NCBI GenBank assembly: GCA_946965045.2
Contig: OX337238.1
Span: forward strand, 1,054,001-1,118,000
DNA from: Epithemia pelagica
Taxonomy: Eukaryota > Bacillariophyta > Bacillariophyceae > Surirellales > Surirellaceae
DNA: 64,000 bases
Direction: 5' to 3'
Shown here in pieces: positions 39,985 through 48,486 of this stretch. The first letter of the stretch is position 1. Each line of letters opens with the position of its first letter. The position numbers and the translations under genes were made by a program. Below the pieces are notes generated by a model. That model had not been told where the DNA came from. It ran no database searches and worked only from the letters and a program-made list of their open reading frames with translations.

Positions 39985-41901
39985 ATGGTAACGAATACTA
40001 GAGCTACGACGAAGAATCCACCGGAAACAAGCCCCGAAGGGCAAGGAACGGGAACCGCTGTCCCAGCGGGGGGAGCCAGTACGGATACGGGTAGTAGAAA
40101 GATGCCCGCAAGGAAAACAGGAACGGAACGGAACCCCAGTGGTGGTGGCACTGGTGGAAGTACTGGCGGCTCTAGTAATAGAGCCGGGAGTTCAAGTAGT
40201 GGAACGAGAGGAACAAGAAGCGCGTCGACACGGGGCGAAACCGCTGGAGGTGCACCCGCTGGCGGCGGAGACGGCGGCGCTGGAGGAGACGGCGGCGCTG
40301 GAGGAGGCGGTGGTGGTGGTGGACACGGCGATGATGGCGATGGTGGTGCACCACCTCCCCCGATACCGCACCCGCCTGCAGGACCACCACCCGCGCTTTC
40401 GCAAGTCGGGCTGGTATTGACCGTGTGCGGGGCAAACGCAAACGAAATTCAAGTACTAGAAAACATAGAACGTCTTAATTCGTTACACGCCTTCGGACGA
40501 ATGAGTAAGGATGATGTCACGTCCTTAGCTTCAAGGTTGGAGAAACGCCCTGGACCGAATAATATAAGCCTTCCAACAAGCGTCGTAAAGAATCTTCAAG
40601 GGCTGTGTTTTTGGGCTTCCAAGGCCCGTAGACAGAGGCGTGACATCACTGCTGCCGACTTCGACCAAGTGGTACTCTCGGATGCCCTCGACGAGATGGA
40701 AATTAAAGCAGAAACTGACAAGGCACCGGAAATTAAGCCCGAAATCCTCAAGGAAGAGATATGGGAAGATTGGTCTCGCGAATTCCCTACCTATTTGTCC
40801 CACATAATTGGGAAGCAACAAGCCCCACTCGACTATGTAATTAGGCCTGAAATTCAACCTGGACACGTCTTTCAAACTCTCCGAGAGCAAGAATTGTACA
40901 CTTACCCTCTGACTGGACCATTCTTTCACGAAGACAACAAGGCAGTGTACCGGTTGCTTAGTGACCGTGTACGCGACCAACCCGCAACGTGGATTCAACC
41001 CTACCAGGCATCCCAGAACGGTCGAGCGGCATGGTTAGCCTTGGTAGCACACTACGATGGCGGCGGCCAGAAAGAGAAACGTATCAACAAGGCTGAAGCT
41101 ATCCTTAGTTCCGTATTTTATCATAACGAGAGAGCGTTTAGCTTCGACGCCTATTCTACGAAGCTTCTACGTGCATTCCGCACGCTCGAAGAGACACCTA
41201 ATCGACGCTCGAATGCAAATCAGGTCAAGATCTTGCTGGACAACATCCGAATTGCAACGGCCGAGTTTGCCGTCATAAAAAGCACCGTGCGAAGCAACTA
41301 CAGGTCTAATTTAGATGACGCCATCGCCTATATCTCGCGTGAAGTCTCGGAACTGTACCCGAATGTCATCGGAGGCAGTGGCACACGTCATGGCACTCGG
41401 CACCGGTTTATCTCGGAAACACACACGGGCGAACAGTCACCCGCTTCCCGTCCACGGAATTTTGCGGGTCTCCAACAGCACAACGGTATTTTCACCTTCT
41501 ACGGCGTTGACGTCACGGACGTCAGCCGCCGATTCACTTCCCAGGAGATGGCCACTCTTGGGCCCGCCGGACAGGCGTACATCCATCAGGAACGAGCTCG
41601 GCTCCGCAGCTCAGGTGATCGTGGCGGCCGTGGTGGTGGCCGCGGCCGTGGCTACGGGCGGGGACGTGGTGATTGGGGGCGCGGTGGTGATTGGGGGCGC
41701 GGTTCTGCTGCCAGTGGACGCGGCATCGGCAATGTCGACGTGAATGAGAATAATGAGCCACCATCGGTCATCACAGACCCGTCTGTCGGCGGAGGTACCA
41801 ATGGACATGCCGCTGGTAGTGCGGCGGGAACCGAGAATCCCGGTAGCAACGACCGTGGCAGCACCAACGGACGCAGATTCGGAGCCGGCGCATATGAGTG
41901 A
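39985..41901 (+). CDS. Copia-2 gag with Gly-rich and RGG regions
   Basis: This is the capsid-like protein. The first ATG of the frame is at 39985; an upstream GTG at 39970 is not a likely start. Residues 1-135 are Gly/Ala/Ser/Thr-rich with long glycine tracts. The middle (about 145-480) is a helical capsid-like region (YPLTGPFFHEDNKAVYRLL, AWLALVAHYDGGGQKEKR). The C-terminus has an RGG-type stretch (DRGGRGGGRGRGYGRGRG) in place of a zinc knuckle, a plausible RNA-binding tail. It ends at TGA 41899-41901, followed in frame by pol. Confidence 0.85.
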   Translation: MVTNTRATTKNPPETSPEGQGTGTAVPAGGASTDTGSRKMPARKTGTERNPSGGGTGGSTGGSSNRAGSSSSGTRGTRSASTRGETAGGAPAGGGDGGAGGDGGAGGGGGGGGHGDDGDGGAPPPPIPHPPAGPPPALSQVGLVLTVCGANANEIQVLENIERLNSLHAFGRMSKDDVTSLASRLEKRPGPNNISLPTSVVKNLQGLCFWASKARRQRRDITAADFDQVVLSDALDEMEIKAETDKAPEIKPEILKEEIWEDWSREFPTYLSHIIGKQQAPLDYVIRPEIQPGHVFQTLREQELYTYPLTGPFFHEDNKAVYRLLSDRVRDQPATWIQPYQASQNGRAAWLALVAHYDGGGQKEKRINKAEAILSSVFYHNERAFSFDAYSTKLLRAFRTLEETPNRRSNANQVKILLDNIRIATAEFAVIKSTVRSNYRSNLDDAIAYISREVSELYPNVIGGSGTRHGTRHRFISETHTGEQSPASRPRNFAGLQQHNGIFTFYGVDVTDVSRRFTSQEMATLGPAGQAYIHQERARLRSSGDRGGRGGGRGRGYGRGRGDWGRGGDWGRGSAASGRGIGNVDVNENNEPPSVITDPSVGGGTNGHAAGSAAGTENPGSNDRGSTNGRRFGAGAYE

Positions 41902-41951
41902 CGCCAGGCATCAGTGGTTACTTGTGGGGCCAGGCGTGAGGTGACCACTGA
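41899..41951 (+). promoter_or_regulatory. probable stop-codon readthrough signal, Copia-2 gag to pol
   Basis: TGA (41899-41901) is followed by CGCCAGGCA, a 9-nt spacer (41902-41910), then an 11-bp stem with one G-U pair: 41911-41921 pairs with 41941-41951 across a 19-nt loop. Pol continues in frame after the stop and lacks its own ATG at the start. The nonamer TGACGCCAG and the spacing match the signal of YR-2 at 36379-36450. Confidence 0.7.
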
Positions 41952-43356
41952 CAAGACGGTGGATTGTAGCATAGGAAACATGGGAATCAGCACTGGGAAT
42001 GGGAATGATGTTGCATGCAACGAAATGGATACGATGGCAGACACCTCCTGCGCTGGTGTCAATTGGACACTCATGGAAACAACAGGAATGGAATGCAAGG
42101 TTAGTGACTTTATGGGACAACAGGTAGGAGGTCAATACGTACCGATAGCGACATGTGCCACATGCATCCGAGAGAAAAGTACAGGAGTAGAATACATCTT
42201 AATCGGCCACCAAATGTTGTGGTTTGGTAGCGCACTAAAGAAGACTCTCTTGAATCAAAATCAAATTCGGTATTGTGGGCATGTGGTTCGCGATGACCCC
42301 ACAAGGAAGGAGGACGAAGGATTTGGCATCACGGCCGACGGGTTATATATTCCCTTCGAGATACAGGGGACGACTATTTACTTTGAGTCCCGCGCGCCTA
42401 CCAAGCATGAAATTGAGAATTTACCTGCGGTGACTTTGACGCGTCAAGAGTTATGGGACCCAAAAAGTGTGGATTTGAGCTTACACAATCGTAGCCCGCT
42501 AGATGATGCACGTGAAGAGATCTCACTCGAAATTGGCGCGGTCTTTAGCGCATGCGATCCTGTGGCCGTGGGGCAGCGACTCGACAGTCTCAGATCGGTC
42601 GGCGGTCTCGGCTCGGACCGTCACTCGACCGTTTCACCGGAAAATCTCAGCAAGAAATGGAAGATTGGGTTGGAAACCGCGCGGAAAACCCTCCGCGTCA
42701 CCACCCAACAGGGTATCCGGACAGCTGTCACGCCTATAACGCGACGATATCGTGTTGACAACTTGGCATTGCATCGGAATAGATTGAATAGTCGGTTCTA
42801 TACGGATACGCTTTTCGCTCGGACGACATCACTTTCGGGACACAAATGTGCGCAAGTATTCACGGACGGACAGTACACGGCCGTTTACCCACTCGCTTCC
42901 AAGGCACATGTCGGCCAAGCATTGGCCCGTTTTATTGATGAAGTTGGGGTTCCGGATAGTCTGACGGCGGATTTGGCCGGCGAGCAAACGGGGGCCGCCA
43001 CGCAGTTCACGAAATTAAGCCGCTTCCATCGAATTGACCTCAAATGGGCCGAAAAGGGCACGAGCAAGCAGAACCATCGTGCCGAGCGAGAGATCGGGCT
43101 TCTCAAACAACGATGGCATCGCCGCATGGTTGATTGTCGGGTTCCTCGTCGTCTGTGGGATTATGGGTTGGTTCATGAGTCGGGTGTACTTAGTCGCGTC
43201 GCCCGGGGACATGACAGCCGCAGCGGCATAGAACGACTTACAGGCGAGACACCCGACATCTCGGAGTGGATCGATTTCCAGTTTTTCGATATTGTCTGGT
43301 ATCATGACAACAGAGTGGATCGATTTCCAGTTTTTCGATATTGTCTGGTATCATGA
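41902..43356 (+). CDS. Copia-2 pol, 5' part: protease and integrase
   Basis: The gag frame continues after the TGA. A possible protease motif is MADTSCAGVNW (near 42035), an atypical DTS/CAG variant. The integrase core has acidic residues in QVFTDGQYTAV (42860), SLTADLAGE (42960) and NHRAEREIG (43085). A Cys/His region (CATCIREK...YILIGHQMLW) comes before it. The frame ends at 43356 inside a 49-bp tandem duplication, which throws the rest of pol out of frame. Confidence 0.85.
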   Translation, partial: RQASVVTCGARREVTTDKTVDCSIGNMGISTGNGNDVACNEMDTMADTSCAGVNWTLMETTGMECKVSDFMGQQVGGQYVPIATCATCIREKSTGVEYILIGHQMLWFGSALKKTLLNQNQIRYCGHVVRDDPTRKEDEGFGITADGLYIPFEIQGTTIYFESRAPTKHEIENLPAVTLTRQELWDPKSVDLSLHNRSPLDDAREEISLEIGAVFSACDPVAVGQRLDSLRSVGGLGSDRHSTVSPENLSKKWKIGLETARKTLRVTTQQGIRTAVTPITRRYRVDNLALHRNRLNSRFYTDTLFARTTSLSGHKCAQVFTDGQYTAVYPLASKAHVGQALARFIDEVGVPDSLTADLAGEQTGAATQFTKLSRFHRIDLKWAEKGTSKQNHRAEREIGLLKQRWHRRMVDCRVPRRLWDYGLVHESGVLSRVARGHDSRSGIERLTGETPDISEWIDFQFFDIVWYHDNRVDRFPVFRYCLVS

Positions 43357-43361
43357 CAACA
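43264..43361 (+). repeat. 49-bp tandem duplication breaking Copia-2 pol
   Basis: GAGTGGATCGATTTCC at 43264 recurs at 43313, and the two 49-bp copies are identical by eye. The length is one more than a multiple of three, so pol is frameshifted here. Otherwise the frame would run from gag to the RNase H end. Confidence 0.97.
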
Positions 43362-46105
43362 CCAAAGCCGATACGTTGGATGAACATCGTCACCTTGGGT
43401 TCTGGCTGGGGATAGCGCATCGAATTGGCAGCGACCTTTGTTATTGGATTCTCACTAAAGCAGGAAAAGTGTTGGCAAGGACAACCGTGCAACATGTGAC
43501 GGAGCAGGAACAGGCGGAACCAGCCATCACGGCAAAGATTCAAGAGTTCCGGTTGATTGTTGAGCAGCGCCTCGACGATACGAATTTTGTGGATTGGGAG
43601 AGCAAGGGACCAGGATTTTTGGAGGACGTAGAGGAACCGGTCGAGGACGACACTCAAGTAAAAGGTGTAATTCCGACGGATGAAGAATACGGGAAGATGA
43701 TCCAGGAACCGAAGCCAGAAGCGGACGACCTTGGCGAGGAGTATGACAACTACTTGGGGGCGCAAATCCAGTTAGACGTTGGCGGTGAAACGTTGCTCGG
43801 GACGGTAGTGAAGAGGAAGAAAGGGTTAGATGGCAAACCAATCGGAACGAGGCACAAGAATCCACTCTTTGACAGTAGAGCTTACGATGTGAGTTTCCCT
43901 GGAGGTGTCATCCAGGAATACACCGCCAATGTCATTGCGGAGTCGCTGTATTCGCAGCTGGATGATCAAGGTCGACAGTTCGCAATCATGAGCGAGATCA
44001 TTGGGCACAGGAAAAACGGGGACGCCGTTGGGAAGGACGACGGTTTCATAGTGTCCAAGAATGGGAACAAGGTACCAAGAAGAACGACGAAAGGGTGGGA
44101 AATTGCGATTGAATGGAAGGATGGGAGTCAGTCATGGATACCGCTTCGGGAAGCAAAGGACGGATACCCCATAGAGTTAGCAGAATATATAGTCGCACAA
44201 GGGTTAGAGCAGGAACCGGCATTCCACTGGTGGGTGCCACGTGTCATGAATCACAAACGAAGGATCATAAACAAGGTCGTTGGGAAAAAGAAGAAGCAGA
44301 AAAAGTATTGGAAACTGACACACAAGTATGGGGTGCGACTGCCACATTCCGTGGAAGAGGCGTTACAGTTTGACAAAGAGACGGGGACGACGTTCTGGCG
44401 GGACGCGATCGCGAAGGAACTAGGAGTCGTGAAGGTGGCCTGGGAGGCTCGTGACGATCTCGTGCTTGCGGAGGTGCGAGCAGGGCGACAGCTAATAGGG
44501 TACACGGAAATCAAGTGCCACATGGTTTTCGATGTGAAGATGGACCTGACGAGAAAAGCCAGATTGGTGGCTGGTGGGCACATGACAGATGCCCCGTCAA
44601 GTCTTACTTATTCGAGCGTTGTGAGTCGCGATTCAATTCGGATAGCGTTTCTAATCGCAGCCTTGAATGACCTAGACGTACTGGCTTGTGACATTGGAAA
44701 TGCCTACCTTAATGCGCCATGTCGCGAGAAGATTTGGTTCCTAGGTGGAGCGGAAGTGGGTTCAGAGTTTCAAGGGAAGGTGTGCGTGATGACAAGAGCG
44801 CTTTACGGGCTAAAATCCTCGGGAGCCAGTTGGCGAGCGACGCTGGTGAGCACTCTCTATGACATGGGATATGTTGATACCAAGGCGGATCCATGTGTCC
44901 TACGACGGGAACGAAAGCGTGACAATGGGGAACCGTACTATGAGCTGATTTTAGTTTACGTTGATGACATCTTGCTTGTCAGCCACAAGCCTGAACCAGT
45001 GTTTGAGGAGATAGACCGCCATTACAAGATAAAGAAAGGGAGTATCGGACCACCGACCACGTACCTGGGGGCGCAGGTGTACCAACACAACCTGCCCACA
45101 GGGGGAACGGCATGGGGTATGTCCAGCGAGAAGTACGTAAATAACGCGATCAAAGTGGTGGAGCAATTGTTGCTGGAAGACGGGGACGGAAAACATCTCA
45201 AAACAACTGCGCGGGTACCAATCGAAACTTCGTACAAGCCCGAGCTTGATACTTCTGAGGAGCTGGATGATAAGATGAGAGCTCGGTACCAACAGCTGAT
45301 TGGTGTGTTGAGATGGGCGGTCGAGATTGGCCGCGTGGATATCTACTTGGAAGTTTCGATCATGTCACAGTATCTAGCAAATCCGCGGAAGGGACATCTT
45401 GAAGCTGTGTATTGCGTGTTTTCATTCCTCAAATCTCACCCGAAGCTCAAGATGGTATTCGACCCTGTCACAGTGAAGCTAGACGAGAGTTGTTTCGCGC
45501 AGACACCGATCGAAGAGTGGAAAGAGTTTTACGGGGACGTAGCGGAAGAAGTACCAGCAGACATGCCGACACCACTTGGGAATCCGGTGGAAATCACGTG
45601 CTTCGTGGACGCAGATCACGCTGGGAATGTCGTCACGCGTCGATCCCACACAGGCATATTGGTGTTCTTGCAGAACGCTCCGATCCTTTGGTTCTCAAAA
45701 CGCCAAAATACCGTGGAAACATCCAGCTTCGGGAGCGAATTCGTGGCGATGAGAATCGCCAAAGAGTTGATTGTTGGGATGCGGTATAAGTTGCGAATGT
45801 TCGGTGTTCCGGTTGTCGGTCCGGCCAATATTCTCTGTGACAATGGAGGCGTTGTCAAAAATACCAGCATACCTTCATCCATCCTGAGCAAGCGACACAA
45901 CGCCATCAACTATCATTCGGTCCGTGAAGCGGCAGCCGCAGGAATCGTCAGAGTCGGCAAGGAAGACACGGAGACCAACATTGCTGACTTGTTTACCAAG
46001 ATGCTTCCCCAGAGTCGAAGAAATAACTTGATCTCACAGTTCACATATTCATCGGCATTTGGGGACCGGGGACCTCCCTCACAACCGCGGGGGACAACAA
46101 AGTGA
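43292..46105 (+). CDS. Copia-2 pol, 3' part: RT and RNase H
   Basis: This is the remainder of pol, in another frame because of the 49-bp duplication. The first codon at 43292 is TTG and not a real start. The RT has DIGNAYLNAPCREK, ALYGLKSSGASWR and the catalytic VYVDDI (about 44957-44975). RNase H has CFVDADHAGN (about 45605) and the HNAINYHSVREA and TNIADLFTK motifs typical of Ty1/copia. It ends at TGA 46103-46105, 31 nt before the 3' LTR; a short purine stretch (GCGGGGA) precedes the LTR. Confidence 0.92.
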   Translation: MSGIMTTEWIDFQFFDIVWYHDNTKADTLDEHRHLGFWLGIAHRIGSDLCYWILTKAGKVLARTTVQHVTEQEQAEPAITAKIQEFRLIVEQRLDDTNFVDWESKGPGFLEDVEEPVEDDTQVKGVIPTDEEYGKMIQEPKPEADDLGEEYDNYLGAQIQLDVGGETLLGTVVKRKKGLDGKPIGTRHKNPLFDSRAYDVSFPGGVIQEYTANVIAESLYSQLDDQGRQFAIMSEIIGHRKNGDAVGKDDGFIVSKNGNKVPRRTTKGWEIAIEWKDGSQSWIPLREAKDGYPIELAEYIVAQGLEQEPAFHWWVPRVMNHKRRIINKVVGKKKKQKKYWKLTHKYGVRLPHSVEEALQFDKETGTTFWRDAIAKELGVVKVAWEARDDLVLAEVRAGRQLIGYTEIKCHMVFDVKMDLTRKARLVAGGHMTDAPSSLTYSSVVSRDSIRIAFLIAALNDLDVLACDIGNAYLNAPCREKIWFLGGAEVGSEFQGKVCVMTRALYGLKSSGASWRATLVSTLYDMGYVDTKADPCVLRRERKRDNGEPYYELILVYVDDILLVSHKPEPVFEEIDRHYKIKKGSIGPPTTYLGAQVYQHNLPTGGTAWGMSSEKYVNNAIKVVEQLLLEDGDGKHLKTTARVPIETSYKPELDTSEELDDKMRARYQQLIGVLRWAVEIGRVDIYLEVSIMSQYLANPRKGHLEAVYCVFSFLKSHPKLKMVFDPVTVKLDESCFAQTPIEEWKEFYGDVAEEVPADMPTPLGNPVEITCFVDADHAGNVVTRRSHTGILVFLQNAPILWFSKRQNTVETSSFGSEFVAMRIAKELIVGMRYKLRMFGVPVVGPANILCDNGGVVKNTSIPSSILSKRHNAINYHSVREAAAAGIVRVGKEDTETNIADLFTKMLPQSRRNNLISQFTYSSAFGDRGPPSQPRGTTK

Positions 46106-46136
46106 ATTCTCGGGGTGAGCTACACTTTGCGGGGAC

Positions 46137-46295
46137 TGTCTTATTCGGGTCGTGGGAACAAAACCCGGATATGGGAAATCTTTGGGGGTTTTACCGTGTA
46201 CATGGTTACTATTTTGGGGATCCTTACATTAGTGGTTTAGCCTTATAATATCTTTTAATTTGCACGTTGAATAAGGTATCGACTGGAACAAGACA
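46137..46295 (+). repeat. Copia-2 3' LTR
   Basis: 159 bp ending AAGACA, followed by CCAC, which also precedes the 5' LTR. Confidence 0.95.
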
Positions 46296-46460
46296 CCACA
46301 CCTCTACTAAGGGCTGGGTCAACCGACCGGATACGCGTCTTGAAAATGCTAACGGGCCGTATAGGGTTAAGGATTTCATCATAGATTTTCAAATTACACT
46401 CACATCTTCTTTCGCAATGACCATGGTGGTCTTCCGTTGTTGATTGTGAGCCCCGTAGTC

Positions 46461-46541
46461 AAAAGTAACTGCACAAAATATAGTAGAGAGTAAGATTAGT
46501 CTCTTAGGAACACATTGATGCCATTTTGTGCAGTTACTTTT
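46461..46541. repeat. 19-bp perfect inverted repeat, 43-nt loop
   Basis: AAAAGTAACTGCACAAAAT at 46461-46479 is the exact reverse complement of 46523-46541. It could form a stable hairpin; I see no known RNA family. Confidence 0.85.
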
Positions 46542-48180
46542 TCGAAATGAGCTCAGGAATTGACATTTCCAAAACCATCACGAAAACTCTATAACGTAAA
46601 AGTGGTCTTTCCCCTCTTCTTGGCCATTGAGTGTCTTCCAAAGCATGGCTGGTGCATGGTGGGCACCTTATTGTTCATGAGGAGTTGAGATACGAGTATG
46701 TAGCAAATAAGAATAGGCCCAACGAAAGACTTCTACCACGAAAACAGCCTTTTCACACAGTAGACCATACACTACAAAACAAGAAGAAGAAAAAGAGAAA
46801 TGCTGCATTCTGTTGTTGTTTATACCAGGCTTCTAAATTCGAGGCATCGTAGTTTCCGTCGGGCCTTTGTGCAATGTTCATGCGTGCCTTGCCACGCCAA
46901 TTCTTGCAGAACTCTTCGCTTCGTTTAGAGCCGTGGTGATCATGGCGAGTACGAGATTTGCGTCCTCCCTCTGCTCGTCGTCCCTTGACAATCTTCTCAG
47001 GCAGTTGCCCTGCAGTGCCACTAGAAACCAGTTTGTACAAAGTCAAGCTATACAAGAGCAGTTCTTCACATGTCCCGACCAGGTTTCAGGACGTCGATAT
47101 CCTCCCTGACTTTTACTGTACGTGGCATTGACAGGTGGTGCCAAGGAAGGAGTGCAATGCAATTCTTGTGATGTTTGTGGTTTGTTTGTGGATTGTTTGT
47201 GGATGTTTGCTTTCCTTTGCAAATGAGGTCCTGTCGACACATGGTCGGTTTCATCTTCGACTGTGGTTCCCAAATCACTAGCCTTCACAAGAACGACCGA
47301 TCCTGGTGTAGCTTCTTCCCACTCAGCTTCATGTTTCCCCTTGTTTGGCAATTAGTTCAGCTTCTGTGGCTACTGGAATCCTACATCGGCACTGGTGCCG
47401 ACGGTGCGGAAGAGGGCAGGAAGGGACACTTTTGGTTTGGGACCTGTTGACGCAAAAATGAGATTGAATTACACACAGGTTATACAAATAACATGGAAAA
47501 CAATGTAGGACATGACTTGGTTGCTTACCATTGCTCCAAACCAGCCAAAAGGGCCTCTGTTTCGTCGTTTGCTCGTTGATTATTGTGTGCTAACATGCAA
47601 CAAACTGGGCTGTTTTGGAGCAGCGAGCTATCTAAAGCTGCGCTTCCTCCTCCACACCCACCACTCCACATCGCTTTTAATTATAATGAAGAAGAACAGG
47701 AAGCATTATCAGGGTGTGAGAAAGTGAAATAGACAAATAACAACGTAAATGGAGCGGCACAAGCACAATGGTAAAAAATACGGAGCATCTCAGATGGACC
47801 ACTTCATCTCTACCTCCCCTTCGATTCTTCGCACGAAACTTCCACAGCGTATCTATTTCTTAGTTCTTTCGACAATCACGAAGCTTCGACTTCTGTCAGA
47901 GTCTTGATCTGATGAACGGCGGCGTCAAAAGCGGAGCGTCATGGTGAGGTGGTGATTTTCTAATTTATAACTTTAACCCTAGTGAAAAATAAAACGTGCA
48001 GTCCGGGCGATGACCCATCAGCCCTTACCTACTCCTTCTACTAGAGGTACTCGGAGTAAAGTACTAGGAGTAGCTAGCTACTCCTAGAGGGATTGGCTCT
48101 AGCTAGAGACGAACAGAGATCCCTCGGTAGCCTTGGAAGTATTGTGTCGCTTTTAGATCGCGCGTATGCTAAGACAAGAC

Positions 48181-48194
48181 ACATGACGTCATGT
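48181..48194. promoter_or_regulatory. CRE-like palindrome ACATGACGTCATGT
   Basis: A perfect 14-bp palindrome with core TGACGTCA, about 290 bp upstream of the CaaX-protein start. bZIP factors bind such cores, and TGACGT elements mediate CO2/cAMP control in a diatom. Its role here is inferred. Confidence 0.4.
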
Positions 48195-48486
48195 TCATCC
48201 CTTATCAATTCGTGGAAAAGATATTGTTTGGCGAAGGAAAATGGCCGCCAAACACAATGACGGCGAGAGGAAGGAAAGAAGAAGAAGTGCGCGCGCTACA
48301 ATCGATTTTATTTATGTTTTGAAACAGTGGAATCATCATCATCTTTGAGAGAGACCAGCTATCTACCGCGTCAAATCAAACGGTCTGTGCTTGCTCTGAC
48401 AGAGAAGTGTTCGAGGACCGAGCCATTGTTGCCCGCCGTTTCTGTGTCGACACTCTTTGTCCTTCACATTGAAACGTAGAGCGAGC

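Larger units (their letters stand above)
39770..46295 (+). mobile_element. Copia-2: Ty1/copia LTR retrotransposon (6526 bp)
   Basis: 159-bp LTRs (TGTCTT...AAGACA) with two differences flank gag and pol in Ty1/copia order. The flanks share CCAC on both sides (5 bp, ACCAC, if the last LTR base is shared). LTR divergence of about 1.3 percent makes it older than Copia-1. Pol is frameshifted by a 49-bp tandem duplication. Gag and pol are in one frame, separated by a TGA with a readthrough-like context. Confidence 0.95.
46296..48486. other. intergenic, no confident gene
   Basis: Short frames on the minus strand (47351-46753) lack ATG starts and recognisable domains. They could be exons of an unrecognised gene. 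Notable items are a 19-bp inverted repeat (46461-46541), a 24-bp perfect palindrome (48064-48087) and a CRE-like palindrome (48181-48194). Confidence 0.5.

Noticed and set aside
2989-41901. Reassignment of UGA to an amino acid in this organism
   Set aside because: The JmjC host gene ends at UGA, and other host genes end at UAA or UAG with normal family lengths, so all three act as stops.
46753-47351. Minus-strand gene from two adjacent frames
   Set aside because: The upstream frame starts with TTG, there is no recognisable domain, and no clear splice pair joins the pieces.
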